A stretch of 24,521 bases of DNA from UBA5614 sp034678545 (GCA_034678545.1 JAXDBS010000088.1:1-24521); one strand, 5' to 3'. Shown: positions 5,351 to 11,386, numbered from the stretch's first letter. Notes: generated by a model from the letters alone, not told the origin. Made by a program: numbers and translations.

Positions 5351-7849
5351 ATGTTGACAAATCAAAAACTTGACCAGGTGACCTTCGGGACTGCCATCCG
5401 GGCGCCGGAGGACATCAAAACCGCCACCCTGGACACCCTCATGGCTGACATCAGGAACGGCCGCTGGGAGAAAGAGGTGCAGAAAATCAGGTCAACGGCG
5501 AATCCGGAACTGGCGAAGACGATCAAGGCCGGCCTGCCCTATTTCATCTACGGGACCTTCGACGGCAAGCGGGCAAATGAGCGCCTTAAACAGATGAACG
5601 GCGCCATCCTGGACTATGACCACGTCTCCGATATCGGCGGCTTTAAAACGCTGGTTTCGGAGGTTCTGCCCTGGGTGCGCTGCGCCTTCCGAAGCCCGCG
5701 CGACGGGGTCAAGCTGGTCGTTCCCTTTGACCGTCCCGTCACCGACGGGGATGAATACCGGGAGGTGTTTGAGCATCTGAAAACAGAGTCGGATGCTCTT
5801 TTGAACGAAGCCGTCGCCCGTGCGCAGGCAGGGAACCATGCTGTTTTTAAAAATGATTTATCTGTTCCCGCCCGCCGCCCTTGCCACCCGGCGGGGCTGC
5901 GCCCTCCGGCCCCCTGGTTGGCGGACAGCACGCCGGATCCGGCGCGGGCGTGTTTCGTCAGTTACGATCCGGAGCTGTATGAAAACGCGGAGTGTGTTCC
6001 GTTCGAGGTGGACAGCGCTCCCTTAAATGAACGCCGTTTAAAAGATTCTAATCTAAACCCGCCCACCACCCCCATCGATGGGGTTTCACCCCATACCCCT
6101 GTCAGTCAGGAAACTCCCGACGCGGAGGTGGAGAGCGCGGCGGCATACCTGGCGCGGCAGAAGCTGGCATACCGCGACTGGATCAGCATCGGGCTGGCTT
6201 TGCGCAACACCTACGGCGAGAACGGCAAGCCGCTGTGGGACAGATTCGCGGACAATCCGCACTACCGGGACACGCCGAAAGGGCTGGACCGCCGCTGGAA
6301 GTCCTTCAAGCCCGGCGAAGGGGTGACGGCGGGCAGCATCATCCACCTCGCCAAAGCGTATGGCTGCGATAACGCGGAACACGAAACACATGAAGGGGAC
6401 GAAAGACACGAAAAGCAGCCGCCGCGGAAATTTGCGGAGCTGCAGAAGGACTGGGAATTGCTCGACCTGTTCGGGCGCCCGGCGAACGTGGAGCTGGACA
6501 TCGCGCGGCTGCCGCGGGAGCTGAGGGGCTATCTGGAGTTCACGGATACGGTGACGGACGCGCAGAGCGGCGCCAAGCTCACCGCCTGGCTGCCCTGCCT
6601 CGCCGCCAATATCGGCAACCGGGTCTATATGGTCAATAACTCGGCGCGCGTCTTTCCGCATATCTGGGGCATCATCATCGGGCCGTCCAGCATTTCCAGA
6701 AAGACGACCGTTCTGAAGCTGGCGCGCCAGACATTGGAGCCGCACGAGGAAGCCGTCAGCGCGCTGGAGACCGACGAATACCTGAAACAGACGCTGGTGC
6801 TGACCGACGTGACGATGAGCAAGCTGCTGTGCCTGCTCTCCGAAAACCCGAACCGCGTGTTTCTGCAGATGGAGATCAGCGCCTGGCTGCGGCAGATGAA
6901 CCGGCACTGGAACGTAGGAATGAAGCAGGCCCTGACCGACCTCTTCGACGGCGCCGACCGCACGGTCTCCAACATGGAGCGCACGGAGCGCATCATCCGG
7001 CCCGCCTTCAGCATCGCCGCCGCTTCCACGGAGGGCTGGTTCTACCAGGAGCTGAAGGACGTGGCGGACCAGCAGAGCGGCTTTCTGCAGAGGTTCCTGT
7101 TCTGCCTGATCCAGAACGTGAAGCCGGAGGAGATCGACCTCACCTACCGGGAAGGCGAGGAGGCCTGCCCGCAGCTGAGGCGGTATGAAGAGATGTACGC
7201 GGCCTTCCGCGGCATCCCGGGCAGCTTCAAGCTAACGCTGGGCGAGGAGGCGGCGCAACTGCGCAACGAGCTCTACCGGGGCAGGTTCGAGCGGGTGATG
7301 GCGCAGAAGAACGACGTCCTGATGTCCTATTTCGCGCGCATCTACGACGGCTACTTCTTCAAGTTCTGCATCCTGTTCACGCTGGTGAAGGCGTGGCGGG
7401 AACTGGCGGCGGCGCTGGGCCTGAAAGAGCGGAAAGAGCGGAATGAGGAGAAAGGGCCCGGCTCGCTGAAGCACCTTTCCGCCAAAGGCAGGGCGCGGGA
7501 CTTCTTTGCCGCCCATCCTGTAACGGCGGAGACGGTGGAGCAGGCGTTCGCGCTGTGCGGCTATTACTTCGAGAACACGCGGCCGTTCCTCGCCAACCTG
7601 TCCGAAAACATGAAGCTGGCCAACGAGCGCAAGCTGGTGAGCTTCCTCTGCCGCTTCCCGAACGGCGTGGCGACCCACAGCCAGCTGATGGTCAAGGCGC
7701 GCCTGCCCAAGCGGGAATTCAAGGAAGCCATCGAATGCCTGATCGAAAAGGAAGCGGTCAACGCGCGCAGCGCGCAGGCCGCCAACGGCAACATCGCCAA
7801 AACCTATTTCCTGCATCCGGACATCCACCGGTCCTGGTCAGAAGAGTAA
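5351..7849 (+). CDS. Primase-helicase-like protein: BT4734/VirE-N domain, PriCT-2, DUF3987
   Basis: 832 residues. Residues 1-210 fit the BT4734-like (VirE N-terminal) domain: AILDYDHV with DxD at 88/90, then SPRDGVKLVVPF near 115, resembling archaeo-eukaryotic primase catalytic motifs, then RACFVSYDPELY near 199. Residues about 258-340 fit PriCT-2 (YRDWISIGLAL, DRRWKSF, GSIIHLA). Residues 360-640 fit DUF3987, an ATPase-like domain, with the P-loop-like IGPSSISRKTT near 443-453 and FLQRFLFCLI near 590. Such proteins are replication proteins of mobile elements. RBS AAGGAG lies 7 bases before ATG. Oddities: two dispersed GC-rich repeats and one GCAAAG-type string lie inside the reading frame (residues about 172-198, 233-251, 344-356). 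The first splits what I recall as a conserved DLSR-ACFVSYDP stretch. A strong terminator follows. No recombinase is adjacent. Confidence 0.85.
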   Translation: MLTNQKLDQVTFGTAIRAPEDIKTATLDTLMADIRNGRWEKEVQKIRSTANPELAKTIKAGLPYFIYGTFDGKRANERLKQMNGAILDYDHVSDIGGFKTLVSEVLPWVRCAFRSPRDGVKLVVPFDRPVTDGDEYREVFEHLKTESDALLNEAVARAQAGNHAVFKNDLSVPARRPCHPAGLRPPAPWLADSTPDPARACFVSYDPELYENAECVPFEVDSAPLNERRLKDSNLNPPTTPIDGVSPHTPVSQETPDAEVESAAAYLARQKLAYRDWISIGLALRNTYGENGKPLWDRFADNPHYRDTPKGLDRRWKSFKPGEGVTAGSIIHLAKAYGCDNAEHETHEGDERHEKQPPRKFAELQKDWELLDLFGRPANVELDIARLPRELRGYLEFTDTVTDAQSGAKLTAWLPCLAANIGNRVYMVNNSARVFPHIWGIIIGPSSISRKTTVLKLARQTLEPHEEAVSALETDEYLKQTLVLTDVTMSKLLCLLSENPNRVFLQMEISAWLRQMNRHWNVGMKQALTDLFDGADRTVSNMERTERIIRPAFSIAAASTEGWFYQELKDVADQQSGFLQRFLFCLIQNVKPEEIDLTYREGEEACPQLRRYEEMYAAFRGIPGSFKLTLGEEAAQLRNELYRGRFERVMAQKNDVLMSYFARIYDGYFFKFCILFTLVKAWRELAAALGLKERKERNEEKGPGSLKHLSAKGRARDFFAAHPVTAETVEQAFALCGYYFENTRPFLANLSENMKLANERKLVSFLCRFPNGVATHSQLMVKARLPKREFKEAIECLIEKEAVNARSAQAANGNIAKTYFLHPDIHRSWSEE
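5857..5919 (+). repeat. Dispersed GC-rich palindromic repeat, copy A, inside the primase-like CDS
   Basis: TTATCTGTTCCCGCCCGCCG, then a hairpin GGGGC-TGC-GCCCT flanked by CCGG on both sides (5889-5909), then CCCCCTGG. It matches the intergenic copy near 22560 in both halves. In translation it gives a Pro/Arg-rich segment between DLS and RACFVSYDP. The extra DNA spans about 5864-5944, 81 bases or 27 codons, keeping the frame. Confidence 0.75.
6048..6101 (+). repeat. Dispersed GC-rich palindromic repeat, copy B, inside the primase-like CDS
   Basis: TAATCTAAACCCGCCCACCA followed by a perfect hairpin ATGGGGT (6078-6084), loop TTC, ACCCCAT (6088-6094), then ACCCCT. Compared with the copy near 22560 (ATAGGGC-TGC-GCCCTAT), the stem bases differ but pair again, so the hairpin is kept by matched changes. 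Encodes a Pro/Thr-rich linker before the PriCT-2 domain. Confidence 0.7.
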
Positions 7850-7857
7850 AACCGACA

Positions 7858-7887
7858 GGGGCGGCGCAAATACCGCCCCGCTTTTTT
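7858..7887 (+). terminator. Rho-independent terminator of the primase-like gene
   Basis: GGGGCGG (7858-7864) pairs perfectly with CCGCCCC (7873-7879) around CGCAAATA, followed by GCTTTTTT. It lies 9 bases after the stop codon. A sister structure beginning with the same GACAGGGGCGGC occurs at 11357-11386. Confidence 0.88.
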
Positions 7888-8187
7888 CCCTATGAATTGA
7901 CGAATTATCTGAATTTCACTGTCTATCTCTTTCTTTATATCTGCAAATAAGCTGATCAGAGATGCGGACAAAGGCTGAAATCGGTAAATTCATGAAATCG
8001 AAGGCAGGGGATTTTTAACCTCTCATTAAAAGCGCGGATTCAGGCCTGATACGTTTAATGATCCCAAGTCCTCATACCTGATCGGCTGCCCGGTTTGCGT
8101 TATCTTTGCAGTCACAATTCCGATCACATTTCCTGAAGAGTTAAAAAGCGGCCCCCGTATCGACCAGGAATCCTGTTCCGTTTTTGT
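7888..8187. other. Intergenic stretch between primase-like gene and Sel1 gene
   Basis: From the terminator to 8025 I see nothing recognisable: an AT-rich tract with no repeat, RBS-linked frame or hairpin of note. From 8026 on it is the protease remnant described separately. Confidence 0.5.
8026..8187 (-). pseudogene. Remnant of a trypsin-like serine protease, directly behind the Sel1 gene
   Basis: In the same frame as the Sel1 gene, after its TAG stop, an open stretch of 53 codons encodes RGPLFNSSGNVIGIVTAKI, the segment following the active-site serine in Deg/trypsin-like proteases (GNSGGPL-N-x-x-G-x-V-I-G). In another frame the first codons read KNGTGFLVD, which resembles the N-terminal GTGFLVD strand of the same family. 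The two pieces lie almost on top of each other, so an internal deletion and frame loss are likely. The GNSGG catalytic segment itself is missing. I infer a dead gene fragment; it has no start of its own. Confidence 0.5.
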
Positions 8188-8742
8188 CTAATTCTTCTCA
8201 GTTTCTGCATCCTGATCGTCAAACCAGTTTTCTGCCCGTGTTCTAATCGCCTGTATCTGATCGGACGTCAGAAGCTGAGCAATGATCTGCCGGTTTGATT
8301 TTGCTGTTTCGCTTCCATTGGCGGCAGCAATCAAATACCAAAAATACGCTTCTTCCCAATTCTGAATAACACCATTACCCTGATCATAGCAATACCCAAG
8401 ATTGTATTGCGCTTCGGCAATCCCCTGTTCAGCCGCCAGACGGTACCACTTGACAGCTTCCCTGTAGTCTTGGGTAACACCTTCACCATGAGCATAGCTA
8501 TACCCAAGATTGAATTGCGCATTAGCATATCCCTGTTCAGCCGCCAGACGGTACCACTTGACAGCTTCCCTGTAGTCTTGGGCTACACCATTACCATAAA
8601 AATAGCAATACCCAAGATTGTATTGCGCTTCGGGGGCCCCAGACTCAGCAGCCTGGAGCAGGGAATCGCTGTAAGTAATCTCACCCAACAACAGAGCAGA
8701 CAGCATTAGTAACAGGATTATCCCGCAAATCCGTTTTATCAT
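8188..8742 (-). CDS. Secreted Sel1-repeat protein
   Basis: 184 residues. A signal peptide (MIKRICGIILLLMLSALLLG) is followed by three Sel1-like repeats of 36 residues beginning near residue 32 (AEQG-AQFNLGYSYAHGEGV-QDYREAVKWYRLA pattern), then a partial fourth (WEEAYFWYLIAAANG) and a charged C-terminus. Sel1 repeats form alpha-solenoids used for protein binding, in the periplasm here. RBS GGGAGGATGAG precedes the ATG. The first two repeats are nearly identical in DNA with a period of 108 bases (for example 8423 and 8531), a sign of recent duplication. The TAG stop is followed in frame by a serine-protease remnant, so the protein may once have been longer or fused. Confidence 0.88.
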   Translation of the reverse strand: MIKRICGIILLLMLSALLLGEITYSDSLLQAAESGAPEAQYNLGYCYFYGNGVAQDYREAVKWYRLAAEQGYANAQFNLGYSYAHGEGVTQDYREAVKWYRLAAEQGIAEAQYNLGYCYDQGNGVIQNWEEAYFWYLIAAANGSETAKSNRQIIAQLLTSDQIQAIRTRAENWFDDQDAETEKN

Positions 8743-8790
8743 CTCATCCTCCCTACAGAGCCGGTGAATTTCATCAATGGTTTCATAGTG

Positions 8791-8820
8791 TAATAAAAAG
8801 GATTGGTAAAATTATGTCAA
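8791..8820 (-). promoter_or_regulatory. Putative sigma-70-type promoter of the Sel1 gene
   Basis: On the minus strand TTGACA (8815-8820), then a 17-18 base spacer and TTTATT or TTATTA (8791-8797). It lies about 50 bases upstream of the start codon. Confidence 0.4.
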
Positions 8821-8832
8821 ATTTTGTGAAAT

Positions 8833-8855
8833 AAAAAGCAGGAACTGGTTCCTGC
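8833..8855 (-). terminator. Terminator of the Asn/Tyr-rich protein gene
   Basis: On the minus strand GCAGGAAC pairs with GTTCCTGC around CA and is followed by TTTTTATTTC. It lies 40 bases after that gene's stop. Confidence 0.85.
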
Positions 8856-8894
8856 CATATAAACACTTGCCGAATTAATGAGCCGATTAATCAG

Positions 8895-9275
8895 CTACCA
8901 TTTGTATAATTTGTAGTAATCAGACTGACTTTTGGTCTGGACTTTTTTGTTTTTGTCGTTATAGTCGTAGTAGTTAATAACGCCGTCTTTATCAGTGTCT
9001 TTCCACAGATTGTCCTGATATCTGTAACTGTTCCCCCAGGAATCTTTATAGGGTTTTGTATAAGACTTGCCGAAATTACTGTTATTGTAATTATATTGGT
9101 AGTTTGGGTTGTATTTTGGCGTAGAATATAGACTGCTGTTGTTGTTGTTTCCATATAAACTGCCATAACTATTACTATTGCTCTGATTGTTACTGCCCCA
9201 ATAGTCATCCAAATCATACGAAAACAATGAAACAAACAGCGACATCAGAATTGCGGCCATCAATGTTGCTTTCAT
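8895..9275 (-). CDS. Secreted Asn/Tyr/Ser-rich low-complexity protein with a Ca-binding-like DxDxDG motif
   Basis: 126 residues from the ATG at 9275, chosen because AAAAGGAGATTTTCG lies directly before it; a longer frame begins at 9305 without such a site. The signal peptide is MKATLMAAILMSLFVSLFSY. The mature protein is dominated by Asn, Ser, Tyr and Gly (for example YGNNNNSSLYS), then Trp/Tyr-rich NSYRYQDNLW, then DTDKDGVINYYDYND near residues 93-107, which resembles an EF-hand or thrombospondin type 3 calcium loop. The gene is AT-rich compared with its GC-rich neighbours, has its own promoter-like sequence and terminator, and so is probably a single-gene unit. Family unrecognised; cell-surface or periplasmic location is inferred. 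Confidence 0.75.
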   Translation of the reverse strand: MKATLMAAILMSLFVSLFSYDLDDYWGSNNQSNSNSYGSLYGNNNNSSLYSTPKYNPNYQYNYNNSNFGKSYTKPYKDSWGNSYRYQDNLWKDTDKDGVINYYDYNDKNKKVQTKSQSDYYKLYKW

Positions 9276-9311
9276 CGAAAATCTCCTTTTAATTTTGTGC
9301 CTCACGCATCA

Positions 9312-9340
9312 ATAAAAAACAGGATGATAAAATATGTCAA
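9312..9340 (-). promoter_or_regulatory. Putative promoter of the Asn/Tyr-rich protein gene
   Basis: Minus strand TTGACA (9335-9340), 17-base spacer, TTTTAT (9312-9317), 37 bases upstream of the chosen ATG. Confidence 0.4.
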
Positions 9341-9800
9341 GAAAAATATTAAAAATCTATATTGATCTCAGTATAACTTAGTTTTTTATTAGAGACAGGA
9401 TTATAAGCAAACATGGTTTTAGAATTGCAGTACCTGAAGGCGCGATATATAAAAACCGGAGGGGGTGAGTTCCGGTAAAAATATATACGGGACGGACACG
9501 GAGGTCGGCCAGTTCAAAGGTTCCCGCCTGTCCCGTACCGGTGGCGGGTTCAGCTCACGGCATTCAGGGCGCTGCCGTTAAAGCCGGTATCCGGGGTATC
9601 GATTTCATTCATAATTGCTGTCATTTTTCACACATTGTGCAAAAACACATCCTTAATCCGGACTCCTATCTCGGATAAATCATATTTTGCGTTTTCACGG
9701 TGAGGATCGGGGCGGCCGGAGGTATCAGCCAAACGCGTTCTGAACTCCGGACAATAAACCGCCCGCGCCAAAAGAGGTGTGTTGACGGGGGTTCCCGCAA
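9341..9800. other. Gene-free stretch with terminator-like hairpin and inverted repeat
   Basis: No convincing gene. A minus-strand frame at 9628-9882 has no family signal or RBS, and a 24-codon frame at 9550-9624 lacks an RBS. The stretch contains a terminator-like hairpin at 9451-9476 (minus) and an 8-base inverted repeat TACGGGAC (9486-9493) / GTCCCGTA (9530-9537). It may be the 3' UTR of the 180-aa gene or hold a small RNA. Confidence 0.45.
9451..9476 (-). terminator. Possible terminator, minus strand
   Basis: Minus strand ACCGGA, loop of 10, TCCGGT, then TTTTATATAT. The stem is only 6 bases with a 10-base loop, so the call is moderate. It lies 325 bases beyond the stop of the nearest upstream minus-strand gene. 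Confidence 0.5.
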
Positions 9801-10343
9801 TCAGCCGGGCAGGTCTGAGCTCCAGGTGAACCAGGTGCCCGTTTTGAGGTGGGAACGGATGCAACGATAGGCTTCCGGGCATTCGAGTTTCGCTTTCTTG
9901 AGCAGCCGCCTGACCGCAGCCCGGTGGCGCTGGTACTCGCGTTCGGTCTCGAGCCGGAAGTTTTTGATCATGCCGTTGGGCCGGGTGGTTTCACGGTGAT
10001 AGGCGCAGAGCATATCGATCGCCGCTTCCATCCCGCCGTCACGGGGCAAACCGGCTGCCTCGCGCCAGGCTTTGATCTTGATCAGCCGGTTCAGTTCGTT
10101 ATTGACTTGTTTAAGGGTGACCGCATCAGTCTGCGGGATCGCCTCATTTTGTCTGATCAGCCGCTCGACCTGGGCGTAAGACAAGCTGCCGCCTTCAGGC
10201 GGAGCGATCAGAAGAGAGATCGCCAGCACATGCACAGGCCGGTCAGGCATCGATTGCAACAGGATCACTACTTTGGCGCCCCAGCGCTTGGAATGCCTCT
10301 CCAGGAAATCAGCAACGCGGGGCCGGGCTATATCTTTAATCAT
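9801..10343 (-). CDS. Unrecognised protein, 180 aa, basic and helical
   Basis: The start at 10343 (MIKDIARPRVADFL) is chosen because AAAGGTTCGAATT precedes it; the open frame extends to 10412 but the added residues look non-coding. There is no signal peptide. A short hydrophobic stretch (VHVLAISLLIAPP) lies near residues 33-45, then a helical, Arg/Lys-rich region (LKQVNNELNRLIKIKAWREA near 80-99 and YQRHRAAVRRLLKKAKLE near 137-154). The basic helical C-terminal half could bind nucleic acid, but no known domain is apparent. It stands alone between two repeat-rich intergenic regions. Codon use is GC-rich like the neighbouring primase-like gene. Function unknown. Confidence 0.6.
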   Translation of the reverse strand: MIKDIARPRVADFLERHSKRWGAKVVILLQSMPDRPVHVLAISLLIAPPEGGSLSYAQVERLIRQNEAIPQTDAVTLKQVNNELNRLIKIKAWREAAGLPRDGGMEAAIDMLCAYHRETTRPNGMIKNFRLETEREYQRHRAAVRRLLKKAKLECPEAYRCIRSHLKTGTWFTWSSDLPG

Positions 10344-10583
10344 AATTCGAACCTTTAAATCCACTCTATAAAGCCGGCAGCGGGCTCCGGAAAACCGTTC
10401 ACCCCCGCCCACCGGCCGGCGCTATAAAGATCTGATGCCAAAATGCTGAGAGGCGCTCTGGTTGTCAAGGGCGAAAGCGGTGTTTTTCCGGCTTACTTAT
10501 CTTAATATATTACAGTATGTTATCTTCCATGAATGTTCCATTTGTTTCAGCGCCTGAAAGATATAAAACACCCCCCGGAAAAA

Positions 10584-10595
10584 CGTCGTCCGTAT
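10584..10595 (+). promoter_or_regulatory. CGTCGTCCGTAT motif, copy c
   Basis: Identical to copies a and b; context AAAAACGTCGTCCGTATATA. It lies 78 bases before the ATG of the 154-aa gene. The A/T-rich flanks are also similar to copy a. Confidence 0.6.
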
Positions 10596-10598
10596 ATA

Positions 10599-10650
10599 GT
10601 AGAGGCAGTAAGATAAATCACCCGTCATGAGTGATGAATCCGCTGCCTAC
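10599..10650 (+). promoter_or_regulatory. Nested stem-loop in the leader of the 154-aa gene
   Basis: GTAGAGGCAG (10599-10608) pairs with CTGCCTAC (10643-10650) with one or two bulged bases. Inside, ATCAC (10617-10621) pairs with GTGAT (10631-10635). The stem ends 13 bases before the GGAGGG ribosome site region, so it would be part of the mRNA leader if transcription starts at the motif. Confidence 0.45.
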
Positions 10651-10673
10651 TGAAATATCGGAGGGCTTTTATC

Positions 10674-11138
10674 ATGAAAGTCAAATTCAAGTACGGAATC
10701 AAAACGTATTCGGGCACCGTCGACGAGATGGTTTACGGGTCTTACCGGCACGACAACCTGTGCATCGGCCGGGAGTACGTGTATCCGACCCTGACGGCGA
10801 ACAACCACCTGAAGGGGACGATCACCAAGAACCTGGCGGACGTGTGGTCCAAGGTGGACGAGGATTACAACGCCGATTTCAAGGCCTACTGCCTGCGCAA
10901 CGGGCAGGAGAACGTGGCGCCGGACGCGCTGATCCCGTCGGCCTTCTCCATGTTCCTGAAGATGATGTTCGCCTGGCAGGAGAGCGACCCTGAGCACGTG
11001 GACCTGACGGAGGTCACCATCGCCGACATCGTGGCGCTGGACGCGGACGTGCGGACCGTCGCCCGGGCCGTGACGGCGGAGTTCCTGCCGTCCATCGAGG
11101 ACGCCAGCGACCTGACCCACGACATCCAGGGCACGTAA
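10674..11138 (+). CDS. Small protein of unrecognised family (paralogue of the 4649-5092 product)
   Basis: 154 residues, cytoplasmic by appearance. It starts MKVKFKYGIKTYSGTVDEMV and keeps the family pattern with REYVYP near residue 33 and TANNHLKG, NLADVW after it. The C-terminal half is acidic (ESDPEHVDLTEVTIADIVAL, PSIEDASDL). The C-terminal part aligns with the paralogue through FLKMMFAWQ / FMMLMWKLAE and RAVTAEFLPSIED / RAVEEELIPPVQD. RBS GGAGGG lies 9 bases before the ATG. It carries the same upstream motif as the paralogue and the primase-like gene, and is followed by the repeat that also follows the 60-aa gene. Function unknown; a phage- or element-structural role is only a guess. Confidence 0.82.
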   Translation: MKVKFKYGIKTYSGTVDEMVYGSYRHDNLCIGREYVYPTLTANNHLKGTITKNLADVWSKVDEDYNADFKAYCLRNGQENVAPDALIPSAFSMFLKMMFAWQESDPEHVDLTEVTIADIVALDADVRTVARAVTAEFLPSIEDASDLTHDIQGT

Positions 11139-11140
11139 AC

Positions 11141-11194
11141 AACCACGGAAAACACGGAAGGGTGTTCCAAAAATCAGTAACGCCGCAGACAAGG
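11141..11194 (+). repeat. Post-gene repeat, copy 1
   Basis: Starts three bases after the stop codon with AACCACGGAAAACACGGA, then TGTTCCAAAAATCAG and ACGCCGCAGACAAG. It is clearly related to copy 2 at 11604-11681, which follows the 60-aa gene at the same distance. Confidence 0.65.
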
Positions 11195-11223
11195 GGTCAC
11201 AGGGCTCCGCCTTTACTCATAAC

Positions 11224-11246
11224 CGTTAAGCGTTAAGCGTTAAGCG
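11224..11246 (+). repeat. Short tandem repeat, CGTTAAG x3
   Basis: Three perfect 7-base units plus CG. It lies in an intergenic stretch between the 154-aa and 60-aa genes. Confidence 0.85.
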
Positions 11247-11292
11247 TGAGAAACAGCCGATCAGTGAGACCACATACCGCATACCCATGAAC

Positions 11293-11312
11293 GGGGCGGC
11301 GGGCGGGAAAAG
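11293..11312 (-). repeat. Dispersed GC-rich repeat, copy E (opposite strand)
   Basis: On the plus strand GGGGCGGCGGGCGGGAAAAG, the reverse complement of the TTCCCGCCCGCCRCCC box. It precedes a small hairpin TGCGC-GAGG-GCGCA (11332-11345) joined to GCAAAGGGG. Confidence 0.6.
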
Positions 11313-11356
11313 AAAAAAACGGATCACAACCTGCGCGAGGGCGCAAAGGGGCATCG

Positions 11357-11386
11357 ACAGGGGCGGCTGAGCCCGCCCTCCCCCTT
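11357..11386 (+). terminator. Terminator-like hairpin upstream of the 60-aa gene
   Basis: GGGCGG (11361-11366) pairs with CCGCCC (11373-11378) around CTGAGC, followed by TCCCCCTTTT. The run GACAGGGGCGGC is identical to the start of the primase-gene terminator, suggesting a duplicated module. The T-tract is weak. Confidence 0.5.

Larger units (their letters stand above)
10344..10673. other. Intergenic region upstream of the 154-aa gene
   Basis: No gene seen. It holds the divergent start signals of the 180-aa gene (left end), an AT-rich tract around 10497-10520, motif copy c and a structured leader, which are listed separately. Confidence 0.5.

Noticed and set aside
9550..9624. 24-codon frame MTAIMNEIDTPDTGFN...
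   Set aside because: The text looks peptide-like, but no ribosome site precedes the ATG and the length is too short to support.
9628..9882. 84-codon open frame on the minus strand
   Set aside because: Overlaps the end of the 180-aa gene, has no ribosome site, and its composition looks non-coding.
11224..11246. CRISPR-like array
   Set aside because: Seven-base units without spacers; no repeat-spacer pattern anywhere in the window and no cas gene.
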